A DNA stretch of 64,000 nt from an uncultured Desulfobacter sp. GTDB taxonomy: Bacteria > Desulfobacterota > Desulfobacteria > Desulfobacterales > Desulfobacteraceae. Under the pieces are notes generated by a model, which saw nothing but the letters and a program-made list of their open reading frames with translations, searched no databases and was not told where the DNA came from. This document shows, one piece after another, positions 37,270 to 46,003 of the stretch. The stretch lies in contig NZ_OY762614.1 in NCBI RefSeq assembly GCF_963666145.1, positions 3,772,501 through 3,836,500 of the forward strand, written 5' to 3'. The translations under genes and the position numbers were made by a program. Position 1 is the stretch's first letter. Each line of letters begins with the position of its first letter.

Positions 37270-37677
37270 GGTCGAAAACTTCTGTTTATTGGTGATTTTA
37301 ACGGAAGCCCCGATAAACCAAGAACAGTCACAGGACGGCAACTTACAGAACTGATATCTGATGGCTGGAGACTCCCATCACCTGAAGGGGCGTGGAGCTA
37401 CATCTCTCACGATGGAAAAGCTCGATCCCGCATAGACCATGTAGTACTCGCCCCTTCTTTGGGTGATGCTTCAGCCGCCTACCACAAAGATGCTGGTGGG
37501 GTTTTTTTGGCGGGTATCAAAGCAAATGACCCCATCTCTGATCATGCAATGTTGACTGTGGACTTTGATTTCTGCTTCCCAGTTAATACTCATTGCCCCA
37601 AAAGCCGATTTAGTCAGGCAGAACTACCAAACCAAATCAACGCCAGGGAGTATGTTCTAAATTCTGAGGAATTATAG
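37270..37677 (+). pseudogene. 3' fragment of an endonuclease/exonuclease/phosphatase-family gene
   Basis: About 135 codons with no start of their own, beginning 2 bases after the thioesterase stop. The C-terminal half of an EEP-fold enzyme is recognisable: LLFIGDFNGSP (GDFN motif), RSRIDHVVLAP (S-x-I-D motif) and ISDHAML (SDH motif with the catalytic His). The first half of the domain, including the N and E metal ligands, is missing. The reading frame continues open into the thioesterase gene in another frame, which is chance. Not expected to be functional. Confidence 0.7.
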
Positions 37678-37928
37678 ATAGATAATGTGGGGTCTATTAT
37701 TCCTAAAAAAACTTAATATTTTAAAATATTAACGCCGTGTTTATTGGACGGGCGGCGAATCGAGACAGCCGCCAAGTAAACAAAAATGGTTAAAAAAACA
37801 GATGTTAACGAAGGCGCGATGTAGGCCGATCCATTACAACACATGGTTAGGGCGCATTCCCATTTTCCCGGTTTGAAAAAATCCTATCTTTTATGAAAAA
37901 ATCTTATCCACATTGTCAAAGAGACTGA
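37678..37928. other. Intergenic DNA with a weak attC-like look
   Basis: No gene. GTTAACGAAGGCGCG and GGTTAGGGCGC are about 35 bases apart (37804-37852) and faintly recall the ends of integron attC sites, but the core-site bases do not fit well. Nothing else is recognised. Confidence 0.2.
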
Positions 37929-38186
37929 ATTATTGTAAAATTTCAGGGTGTTTATCAAGGCTGCGTTGCTGATTTAATAGGATTTGTAACGTATAAAGCT
38001 GACACGCCAAGGGCTAAACGAATAAAATCTGAACTGCAATTTTTCTTATATCAACCGTCTTTAATAACCGAATCCGAGATCGTTCATGAAGCGTTTGAAA
38101 CAGTAAAGACCAGCTCGATTCATGCGTGGTTTAGGGATACTATTGGCAAGGCTTTTCAATCAAAAAGAATGCAGATCAACCAATAA
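37929..38186 (+). pseudogene. Unidentified coding fragment without start
   Basis: An open stretch of about 85 codons between a TGA and a TAA reads like a real protein (KFQGVYQGCVADLIGFVTY, PRAKRIKSEL, SSIHAWFRDTIGKAF) but has no ATG/GTG/TTG start near its beginning. I do not recognise the family. Its position in a stretch with several gene fragments suggests another remnant. Confidence 0.35.
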
Positions 38187-38344
38187 ATAAAAAAAGAAAC
38201 AAAAAAGGGACGCAATCTATACGGTATGTGGGGTGATTTTCACCATCCCAGAGGAGGCCCATCTTCCGTTTTTGTTTGCTATTTTATACAATAAGCTGCA
38301 AAATTTATTTGTCACTTGCCATTCCCTCTATAAGGTTTTTAAAA

Positions 38345-39736
38345 ATGCTGCCCCAACTTAAAAAATACATTTTAGACCATGAAGATTGGCTTATGGAAAA
38401 GATTTTAAATTATGCCAAACAGCAGGGATATACTGAGTATACTTCCACCTTGAGAGAAGCATGGCGGCTTTCAATCTCAGGTTTATCTAAATCATTGATT
38501 GCTACTTTGAATGCGAAAGGTTTAGATCTTGAACTGGGTCCACATGAAAAATACATTTCTGACCCTGCATCGCAGTTTGGCATAATTGAAGCCCAAGAAC
38601 ATAGAAAAAGAGGGGTTAACATAGATATGTTTTTAGGGCTCATGAAATATTATCGTCAATCCTATTCAGATCTAATACGGGCATCGAATTTTGAGGATCA
38701 AATTAAATTTCAATATGAACAGATTATCAAAAGATTTTTTGACCGAGTTGAAATAGGATTTTGTTTACAATGGACACCAGTAAAAGACGAAAGCATTGTT
38801 AAAGATTTGCAACTTAGCAATCGCGTGATGACCAATGAAAAAAATAGATATCTCACAATTTTTGAGAGTTTATCAATGCCTGTCTTCATTGTGACGTTCG
38901 ATGGGATTGTAGAAAATATGAACCATGCAGCATCCAAGATGCTCAATTACGATACTGTCCCGGGGACACAATACTATGGTGAGAAAGACACACATCCGCT
39001 GCTTTTTATACAAATATTCCCATGGTTAGATAGTTTTTTTAAAAGATTTAAGGCCGGGTCTGACAAGATAAAAACATTTGAAACAATGATAAATGATGAA
39101 AGCCAGTTCTTTTTTATTTCTTTTTCCCGCTCTCTCGATATCTCAGGTAAGTTTTCTGATACTGTAATTGTGATCATTGAGGATATTACAGAAAGAAAAA
39201 CAATGGAAAAAGAATTAGAAAAGTTAGCCACTACGGACCCCTTAACCGGAGCTAAAAACAGGAGATCTTTTCTAAATTTATTTAGAAAAGAAATGAAACG
39301 GTCTTTAAGATATAATTATAGTTTAGCACTGTTTATGATTGATATTGATCATTTTAAAAAAATAAATGACAATTTTGGTCATGACACAGGCGACAAAGTA
39401 TTAAGGCAGCTTGTTGCCAAGAGCTTCAGCGTACTGAGAGAGTCCGATCTTTTTGGCAGATGGGGCGGAGAAGAATTTATTTTACTTCTTCCTGAAATTG
39501 ATATTCACCAAGCATATTCTGCTGCTGAAAGATTGAGAGATGTATTGGCGAAAAGTGAACTCATGAGTAACGATGGTGTAAATATAAGGTTTACAGTCAG
39601 TATCGGCTTCACGATTTTGAGAAATAAAAATATTTCTATAGATGGTGCTATCAAAAAAGCTGATAAAGCATTGTATATGGCAAAAAAACAAGGACGGAAT
39701 AGAGCCGTGTTCCTTGAAAGTAAAAGCGAGCAATAA
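38345..39736 (+). CDS. Diguanylate cyclase with N-terminal sensory and PAS domains
   Basis: 463 residues from MLPQLKKYI. The first about 175 residues are helical and look like a globin-coupled or RsbRD-type sensory module (residues such as FFDRVEIGFCLQW). A PAS domain follows (NRYLTIFESLSMPVFIVTFDGIVENMNHAASKML). The C-terminal GGDEF domain is complete: DPLTGAKNRRSFL, FMIDIDHFKKINDNFGHDTGD, and the active site RWGGEEFILLLP. It makes c-di-GMP from GTP. The gene is visibly more AT-rich than the neighbouring biosynthesis genes and sits among broken genes, which suggests recent acquisition. Confidence 0.88.
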   Translation: MLPQLKKYILDHEDWLMEKILNYAKQQGYTEYTSTLREAWRLSISGLSKSLIATLNAKGLDLELGPHEKYISDPASQFGIIEAQEHRKRGVNIDMFLGLMKYYRQSYSDLIRASNFEDQIKFQYEQIIKRFFDRVEIGFCLQWTPVKDESIVKDLQLSNRVMTNEKNRYLTIFESLSMPVFIVTFDGIVENMNHAASKMLNYDTVPGTQYYGEKDTHPLLFIQIFPWLDSFFKRFKAGSDKIKTFETMINDESQFFFISFSRSLDISGKFSDTVIVIIEDITERKTMEKELEKLATTDPLTGAKNRRSFLNLFRKEMKRSLRYNYSLALFMIDIDHFKKINDNFGHDTGDKVLRQLVAKSFSVLRESDLFGRWGGEEFILLLPEIDIHQAYSAAERLRDVLAKSELMSNDGVNIRFTVSIGFTILRNKNISIDGAIKKADKALYMAKKQGRNRAVFLESKSEQ

Positions 39737-39797
39737 TGATATTATCAAACTCTTCCAATGATTTCAGAAAGGTGGGAAATGGCAGAAGCAAGGCTCG

Positions 39798-40006
39798 GTG
39801 TTCTTCATATAGATCATACCTGGCCTGCCCGATTGGAACGGGTTAGACTTTAGTTTGATTATATGATTACAAGCCATACCTATGACCAGATTATTTGAAA
39901 GGGATATACCCGGCATTGCGCCACCAATGCCCAGGGTGTACCCATTGGTGTGGATGAAAAAACTGTCCGGGGCTTGGAGCAGTTTCATGGTCGAGACCAA
40001 GCATGA
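39798..40006 (+). pseudogene. Degenerate second copy of the hot-dog thioesterase 3' end
   Basis: Translates as a close match of residues about 98-163 of the thioesterase at 36777-37268 (SHTYDQII, KGYTRHCATNAQG, GVDEKTVR) but with at least two in-frame stop codons (TAG within LERVRL-FDY and TGA after DQII). The N-terminal part is gone. A duplicated copy of the operon end that has decayed is the simplest reading. Its last 20 bases overlap the truncated nitrilase on the other strand. Confidence 0.8.
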
Positions 40007-40491
40007 GGTGTTCGGATTAACCCGGAATTGTGATCTGTTCCCGGGTGGATAACGGCCATGATTGTGGCGGGCCCTTTGCCCGCCCGTGCCAGATCAAGTC
40101 CGTCAGGACCGATAATGGCACTTAAGCCCGTATATTCAAGGCCGTTTTCTTCTCCGCTTAAATTGGCATAGACGACGGATACACCATTTTCCAGGGCCCG
40201 AGCCCGGGCCAGGGTTTTGGGCACTTCAACATAGGGCAGCATATTTGCCGTGGGGTTGAAGACTATTTTAACCTCCTGCCGGGCAAGGGCGCGAACAGAC
40301 TCGGGAAATTCAATATCATAGCAGATGGTCATGCCGCAGCGGCAACCGTTGAGTTCAAATCTGTCAAACCGTTCTCCCGGTTTAAAGAATTCTTTTTCCT
40401 TGTCGCCGAATAGATAGACTTTTCGATGATGGCCTACGATACTGCCCGTTGCATCATGTCTTGATAGGACAATACTTTCAATTGGGGTTCC
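39985..40491 (-). pseudogene. Truncated nitrilase-superfamily amidohydrolase
   Basis: Open from just after an in-frame TAA. The Lys of the nitrilase triad lies in GHHRKVYLFGDKEKEFF and the Cys in GMTICYDIEFPE; the first Glu region, in the missing 80 or so N-terminal residues, is absent. The C-terminal seven residues are read from the thioesterase remnant, so the 3' end is also lost. It follows potD of the polyamine operon, so an N-carbamoylputrescine- or omega-amidase-like role is conceivable for the intact ancestor. Confidence 0.7.
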
Positions 40492-40505
40492 TTATCAGAG
40501 ATTGA

Positions 40506-41315
40506 TTACTTCAATAAATTGGTCCAGATTCTGTCATACAACCGGATTACGTCGGCATCACATGGCGGTACAAACTCCGGCTGGGCTGCGCCTGCAGGCG
40601 GGTTTAGTTCCCGGGCATTCTTAAATTTTTCATCCAGATAGGGGCCTGTACCTTCGACGCCTTCGGTGTAGCCTGCAAAGTTGGTTAATGCCGCAGCATT
40701 CTCAGGTTCCAGCAAGAAGTTCATAAACAGTTTTGCGTTTTCTATGTTTTCAGCGCCTTTGAGCACAACCAGGTTGTCGGCCCAGGCGGTCATGCCTTCT
40801 TTGGGATATGCATATTTCAAACTGGGTTTTTCCATCCTGGCCCTGAGCGCCATACCGTTCCAGAGCATGGATACGGCGGCATCACCAGATACGAGCATCT
40901 CCCTGGAGCCGTCCGATGTAATACTCAGCCAGTTTTTCCGGGCTTTGATCAAAAGATCGTTGATCTCTTTTTTCATGTTTTTGAAGTTGCTCAGCTGGTT
41001 GGGTTCTACTTTTTCCAGCAGCCCCTCTTTGACCAGGATGGCCACCATGTAATCGCCGGGTACGGCGACATCATAGCCGGTTGCGCCGGATTTCAGCTTG
41101 GCCAGCAGGGTTTCATTGCTGTCGTAAGTATCCTGGAGGACTTTTACGTCATATTTTTTGGAGAATTTATCCAGCAGTTCCTGGGGCATGTAATCGGACC
41201 AGTTAAACAGTTTCAGTTCGCCTGCGGCATGGGCGGATGTGATGCAGGAGAGGCCGATGATGGTTACTGCAACGGCTTGACTGAGCAGCTTCATGGATTT
41301 TCGTAAATAATTCAT
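40506..41315 (-). CDS. potD: Polyamine-binding protein PotD with an internal deletion
   Basis: 269 residues, signal peptide ending SAHA. The N-terminal lobe (LFNWSDYMPQELLDKFSKKYDVKV, GYDVAVPGDYMV) and C-terminal lobe (VSGDAAVSMLWNGMA, KYAYPKEGMTAWADNLVV, AKLFMNFLLEPENAA) are typical PotD/PotF. The usual 340-350 residue protein has about 75-80 more residues between LSNFKNM and KKEINDLLIKA, the region that includes part of the polyamine-binding cleft. The deletion is in frame, so a protein may be made, but binding is doubtful. It is the last recognisable transport gene of the operon, downstream of potC. Confidence 0.78.
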   Translation of the reverse strand: MNYLRKSMKLLSQAVAVTIIGLSCITSAHAAGELKLFNWSDYMPQELLDKFSKKYDVKVLQDTYDSNETLLAKLKSGATGYDVAVPGDYMVAILVKEGLLEKVEPNQLSNFKNMKKEINDLLIKARKNWLSITSDGSREMLVSGDAAVSMLWNGMALRARMEKPSLKYAYPKEGMTAWADNLVVLKGAENIENAKLFMNFLLEPENAAALTNFAGYTEGVEGTGPYLDEKFKNARELNPPAGAAQPEFVPPCDADVIRLYDRIWTNLLK

Positions 41316-41347
41316 AATAGATTCCTTTCTTCTCTTATGTGGTTGGT

Positions 41348-42139
41348 TTAGTTTTTACTATTTGGGCGGTTAAGAAACCATGACACGGTTACAAGCAGTG
41401 TGGAGACCAGCAGTAACAATGTCGATATCGCGTTGATTTCAGGTGTAAACCCGATTCTTACAAGGCTGTAGATGGCCATGGGAAGCGTCGTTGCCCCGGG
41501 GCCCGCCACCATGTTGGCAACGATGAAGTCATCCAGGGAAACAATAAACGCCAGCATGAATCCTGAGATCAGCCCGGGCATGGCCATGGGCAGGGTGACA
41601 TACCAGAAGGCCTGGCTGCGCGTGGCATAAAGATCAAAGGCCGCTTCATCAAACCGTTTGTTTATATCTTTCAGGCGTGTTGAGATGGGCAGGTAGGCAA
41701 AGGGGATACAAAACACAATATGTGCAATCAAAACCGTCCCCAATCCTAAGGTCATGTCAATGGCAATAAAAAAGATCAGGCTGGCAACGGCTGTAACAAT
41801 TTCCGGGATGACCAGGGGCAGATTAAGGACCCCGATAACAATGCCCTGGCGTTTCAACGGCCGGCCTTTTAACAGCCCCATGGCGGCGGCCAGAGCAAAA
41901 GCCGTGGCAATGGTGGCTGCCAGAAAGGCGATAATCAGCGAGTGAAAGGTCGCGCTTTGAATGCTCGGGTTGTTAAAGGTCTTGATATACCAGTCAAAGG
42001 TAAATCCGCCCCAGGTGGTAATGGAGCGCAGGGAGTTAAACGAGTAGATACTGATCACAAGCAGGGGGGCGTATAATACAAACAGGCACAGCAGGGTAAT
42101 GGTCCGTGCACCCGGGTAATGTCTGACATCAAGTTTCAT
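41348..42139 (-). CDS. potC: Polyamine ABC transporter permease PotC
   Basis: 263 residues, six hydrophobic segments. The EAA-type loop is visible as EAAFDLYATRSQAFWYVTLPMAMPGLISG. Length and order match PotC/PotI. This is the only gene of the pot operon that looks undamaged; it begins 3 bases after the end of the potB frame and is followed by potD. Confidence 0.88.
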   Translation of the reverse strand: MKLDVRHYPGARTITLLCLFVLYAPLLVISIYSFNSLRSITTWGGFTFDWYIKTFNNPSIQSATFHSLIIAFLAATIATAFALAAAMGLLKGRPLKRQGIVIGVLNLPLVIPEIVTAVASLIFFIAIDMTLGLGTVLIAHIVFCIPFAYLPISTRLKDINKRFDEAAFDLYATRSQAFWYVTLPMAMPGLISGFMLAFIVSLDDFIVANMVAGPGATTLPMAIYSLVRIGFTPEINAISTLLLLVSTLLVTVSWFLNRPNSKN

Positions 42140-42142
42140 CTG

Positions 42143-43049
42143 TTATTCTCCTGTTGCGTCACGATGTTTATTGCGGAAGGTGAAGATCAGCAGCACCAGC
42201 ATCACCATGGTCAAAAGGATCATGGAGACGGCGGCGCCAAAGGGCCAGTTCCGGGAGCCCTGAAACTGAAGCGCGATGAGATTGCCGATCATTAACTGTT
42301 TGCCTCCGCCCAGCAGATCCGGCGCAATAAATGCCCCGATGGAAGGGATGAACACCAGCAGAGAGCCGGATATGATTCCGTTTTTTTACATTGGGAACCA
42401 GTACATGTTTCAGCGCCGCCCACCGGCTTGCATACAGATCGTGGGCCGCCGTCAACAAAGACATGTCAAACCGGGAGAGCGCCGAATATAGGGGAAGAAC
42501 CATGAACGGCAGATAGGAATAGAAAAGGCCCAACGCCACGGAAAATGGGGTGTACGCCATCTTTATGGGGGCATCTATCAGGCCCAGATTGAGCAAAAAC
42601 GCATTGACAGGTCCCTGGTCCCGGATAATAAACAGCATGGACACGGTTCTTATGAGCAGGTTTACCCAGTAGGGGATTGTCACAGCAAACAACCACAGGC
42701 TCTGGGTCTTCTCCGATCGCGTGGCAATGAAATAGGCTGTGGGAAATCCCATGATAAAACACAGCACCGTTGCCGTCAGGGCCTGGGTGAATGAGCGGAA
42801 GAATATTTCAAGGTAGGCGGTGCTGAATCGCAGTTTCAGTGTTAAAAAGTCTTCTTCAAATAAAAACTGGCGGTAGGCATCGGTGGAAAAGTTCCATACC
42901 ACCCCGCCATAGGTGCCGGGCCTTAGAAATGAATAGACAGCCACAATGGCGATGGGGACGATCAAAAACAGGCCGATCATGGTCAACGACGGCGTCAGAA
43001 GGGCTTTTCTCAAGTGCCTGTCCGGGATATCTGAAAGTTTTTCCGGCAT
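42143..43049 (-). pseudogene. potB: Polyamine ABC permease PotB, frameshifted
   Basis: The first about 220 residues are a normal PotB (LLTPSLTMIGLFLIVPIAIVAVYSF, AAHDLYASRWAALKHVLVPN). The frame then leaves the family at a run of seven A (on the minus strand, about 42386), and the missing C-terminus is found in another frame: VFIPSIGAFIAPDLLGGGKQLMIGN ... FRNKHRDATGE. Removing one A restores the full protein. Either a real one-base insertion or a homopolymer sequencing error; given that the other genes of the operon are also broken, a real mutation is favoured. Confidence 0.85.
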
Positions 43050-43052
43050 GGA

Positions 43053-43940
43053 CTACCTCCTTAAAAGCCGCGTGGAGTTGGTATCAAACCCGATTGACAC
43101 GCGATCGTTTTTTGCAAAAATATCGGCATGTTCTACGGTATTCTGCCGTCGTGTCAACAATTGCTGTCCCCAGGGCAGCTCAACCACGTATTGGGTGTCC
43201 GTTCCCATGTAGATGGCCTGCTTGATTTCTCCTTGGAGAAAACCGCCTGGGTCGCTTTCGCTAAAAGGCGTCAGGTGAATACGTTCGGGGCGAACCGATA
43301 AAATGCCTTTGGGGCCCATGAAGATTTTATGGTTATAGGGCACTTCAACGGTTTTGGCTGGCGTCGGGGTGCTTGTGGCGTCCGATGAAAAAGAGACCAC
43401 CGCACTGTCTGTTTTTTGCTCTAATATGGACACCTCAAGAAAGTTTGTTTCTCCGATAAAATCGGCCACAAATCTATTGATGGGTTCTTCATAAATCTGG
43501 GTGGGTGTTCCGATCTGTTGCAAGCGTCCGGACGATATCACCGCGATCCTGTCGGACATGGTCAGTGCCTTTTCCTGGTCATGGGTGACGAATACAAATG
43601 TGATGCCCGTCTGTTCCTGGATTTTTTTGAGTTCCAGGCGCATGGACTGGCGCAGTTTCAGGTCCAGGGCGGACAAGGGTTCATCCAGCAGCAACAGTTT
43701 CGGCCTGGGTGCCAATGCCCTTGCCAGGGCCACCCGCTGCTGCTGGCCGCCGGACAACTGATGGGGTTTTCGATCTGCAAACTGGTCAAGCTGCACCATT
43801 TCCAGCATTTCATCTGCCCGGGACTCTCTCTGTTTTTTGTTGACCCCGCGCATCTTGAGCCCGAATTGAACGTTGGCATATAACCCGTAATTCATGGTAA
43901 ATAATATAATCGAATAAAATTGAGGGGTATATACCCCCAA
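43053..43940 (-). pseudogene. potA: Polyamine ABC transporter ATPase PotA, 5' truncated
   Basis: The open frame begins with about 15 unrelated residues, then enters PotA at MNYGLYANVQFGLKMRG. Signature LSGGQQQRVALARALA, Walker B LLLLDEPLSALD, the switch His in VFVTHDQ and the C-terminal TOBE domain (GILSVRPERI) are present. The Walker A loop and the first about 90 residues are absent, so it cannot bind ATP normally. The break lies at an inverted repeat shared with the luxR promoter region. Confidence 0.82.
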
Positions 43941-43950
43941 CGGGTTATAT
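43878..43950. repeat. 11-bp inverted repeat at the potA break, with inner palindrome
   Basis: ATATAACCCGT (43878-43888, inside the potA coding part) and ACGGGTTATAT (43940-43950, before luxR) are perfect inverted copies 51 bases apart. Between them lies the 14-bp palindrome GGGGTATATACCCC (43924-43937). The palindrome may be a regulator site for the luxR-type gene; the outer repeat coincides with the point where potA homology ends. Confidence 0.6.
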
Positions 43951-43982
43951 AGAATGACTCATCGGAATGGAACGAGGGTGCC

Positions 43983-44801
43983 ATGAAAAGAACAAAGAAA
44001 TCAGTGTTCATGACCCGGCCCCAGGATAAAGCCCTGGCCTGGGCGATTAAGTCCCTGGACCACGTGGATTTTCCCCAGGCCCTCAGTCATTTTGTATCAA
44101 AGGTGGTCGAATTTGATAACCTGATTTTCATTGTCTACTACAAAAACCATAATCCCCGTGTTGTGTACCGGGAATATAAAGATCCCAGGGTATACCGCGA
44201 CATGGATTCCCATTACGTGAAAGCGGCATATCTGCTTGATCCCTTTTACCAGGCCGCACAGGATGGGCTGCAAAGCGGTGTTCATCAGATTTTTGATCTT
44301 GCCCCCGACCAGTTTAAAAAAACCAGCTATTTTCTGGAATATTACCGGGATACGACCCTGGTGGATGAGTTTGCCGTTTTTGCCCGCCTTGGCCACAACA
44401 CAACCCTGACCGCCTGTTTCGGGCGGGACCATACCTCCAATACATTATTTTCCAGGCAGGAATTGACGGCCGTAAAAAATTATGAACATATACTCACGGC
44501 CTTATGCGAGCAGTACTGGAAAGAGTATGTGCCCGAGGAAGGGGTGGGGGTGACCTTGCCCCCCGTGACGGACCGCCTGAGAACCGAACTGGTCAACCAG
44601 CATAATATCTCTTTGAGTCCAAGGCAGGCAGAGGTAGCATTATACATATTGCAGGGACACTCGTCTTTGTCGATTTCTTTGAATCTTGATATCAGCAAAG
44701 AGACCGTGAAGGTGTTTAGAAAGCAGCTTTATGCCAAATGCAACATCAGTTCCCAGGCGGAACTGTTCGCATTGCTGATGCCGATATTTTCCATGTTATG
44801 A
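43983..44801 (+). CDS. LuxR-family transcriptional regulator
   Basis: 272 residues. The C-terminal HTH is clear: ISLSPRQAEVALYILQGHSSLSISLNLDISKETVKVFRKQLYAKCNISSQAELFALL. The N-terminal 190 residues look like an autoinducer-binding or GAF-like domain without phospho-acceptor. It is divergent from the decayed pot operon, and LuxR-type regulators next to pot genes are common, so it was probably the polyamine-uptake regulator. Its own frame seems intact. Confidence 0.85.
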   Translation: MKRTKKSVFMTRPQDKALAWAIKSLDHVDFPQALSHFVSKVVEFDNLIFIVYYKNHNPRVVYREYKDPRVYRDMDSHYVKAAYLLDPFYQAAQDGLQSGVHQIFDLAPDQFKKTSYFLEYYRDTTLVDEFAVFARLGHNTTLTACFGRDHTSNTLFSRQELTAVKNYEHILTALCEQYWKEYVPEEGVGVTLPPVTDRLRTELVNQHNISLSPRQAEVALYILQGHSSLSISLNLDISKETVKVFRKQLYAKCNISSQAELFALLMPIFSML

Positions 44802-44822
44802 GGTGGGATTGGCAACCAAAGA

Positions 44823-45176
44823 CTAAACCCCGAACCGCTGGATGAGTGATTCCATGGTAACCCGTGTCAGCCAGCGAAGGAAAATCAGGGAATATTCGGC
44901 CCCGGACAGGACCATACCGGCCATGAACACCAGATGGGAAAAACCATAAAATGCAGGGCCGCCGATAACGGTGAACCAGGGATTGCCGGTTTTAAGAGAG
45001 ATAATCCCCATTAAACCGACCATGGGCCATCCTAAAACATAGCTGAAGGCTATGGCAAACACACCGGCCAGCACCTTAACCGACGGTTTTTCCCGGAACG
45101 CACTAAGATCGGCTTTGTCTTCAATGGACTTGCGGACAAACGAGGTTTGGCAAATTTTATTGAGCAGGGTCATCAT
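44823..45176 (-). CDS. Small membrane protein of unknown function
   Basis: About 117 residues from the ATG-ATG pair; a TTG 20 codons upstream is an alternative and neither has a strong ribosome binding site. Two or three hydrophobic segments (VLAGVFAIAFSYVLGWPMVGLMGII, FYGFSHLVFMAGMVLSGAEY). No family recognised. It lies divergently from the glycosyltransferase/acyltransferase pair. Confidence 0.55.
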   Translation of the reverse strand: MMTLLNKICQTSFVRKSIEDKADLSAFREKPSVKVLAGVFAIAFSYVLGWPMVGLMGIISLKTGNPWFTVIGGPAFYGFSHLVFMAGMVLSGAEYSLIFLRWLTRVTMESLIQRFGV

Positions 45177-45261
45177 GGCTGATTTATACCGGATAATGGG
45201 GGGCACAGTAAATTTAAATTTTTGACTGTGATTCAATTATCCCACACCAAGGAGGATATAC

Positions 45262-45993
45262 GTGGGGGCAGACGCCAGGCCAATTGAGTGTATAGAAAAG
45301 TTGGGGCATCGCTTTGCCGTGGTGATTCCTGTGTATAATCACGGCAGAAAGATTCAGGCCGTGGTGTTGGAGGCGGTCAAACTCGGATTTCCTGTGATTG
45401 TCGTGGATGACGGCTCAACGGACATCACTTCCTATCAGCTTAAAAGACTCCCAGGTATCCGGGTGATTACCCATGACCAGAACCTTGGCAAGGGGGCTGC
45501 CCTGATGACCGGATTTAAAGCCGCGGCTGAAATGGCTGATTTTGCCGTTACCATGGATGCCGACGGTCAGCATTTCCCAAATGATGCCCTTGCCATGATT
45601 GCGGCTGTCCCAAAAGGGAAAAAACCGTTGGTAACCGGATATCGAAAGCAGATGGAAAATGAGCGGGTGCCCTGGACCAGCCGCATGGGCAGGCGGTTTT
45701 CCAATATGTGGATCTTGGCATCGGGCGGGCCTGCCATCCGGGATTCCCAGAGCGGGTTCCGCATCTATCCACTGCCCGAAACCTTGAACCTGAAAACCCA
45801 GGCCCGGCGGTATCAATTTGAGGTGGAGGTGCTGGTCAAAGCCCACAGAAATAAAATTGAGGTCATTGAAGTGCCCATCCGTGTGGAATATCCCGTGGAC
45901 AGGGTTTCCCATTTTCGGCCGTTTATTGATTTTTTACGCAACAGCGCCACATTCACCAGACTGATATTCAGGCGGATAGTGGGTCTAATATAG
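45262..45993 (+). CDS. Family 2 glycosyltransferase (DPM1-like)
   Basis: 243 residues, GTG start with AAGGAGG upstream. GT-A fold motifs: VVIPVYNHGRKI, VDDGSTD near residue 52 and MDADGQH near residue 97, then DSQSGFRIYP. Glycosyltransferases of this kind with a following LpxL-type acyltransferase are a standard pair in aryl polyene clusters, where they are thought to decorate the lipid end of the pigment. It starts a two-gene operon with 11 bases before the next gene. Confidence 0.87.
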   Translation: MGADARPIECIEKLGHRFAVVIPVYNHGRKIQAVVLEAVKLGFPVIVVDDGSTDITSYQLKRLPGIRVITHDQNLGKGAALMTGFKAAAEMADFAVTMDADGQHFPNDALAMIAAVPKGKKPLVTGYRKQMENERVPWTSRMGRRFSNMWILASGGPAIRDSQSGFRIYPLPETLNLKTQARRYQFEVEVLVKAHRNKIEVIEVPIRVEYPVDRVSHFRPFIDFLRNSATFTRLIFRRIVGLI

Positions 45994-46003
45994 AGGATTT
46001 TTT

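Noticed and set aside
37804..37852. attC-like recombination site
   Set aside because: The bases recall integron attC ends, but the R' core site does not fit, no convincing folded arms are seen, and no integrase or cassette array is present.
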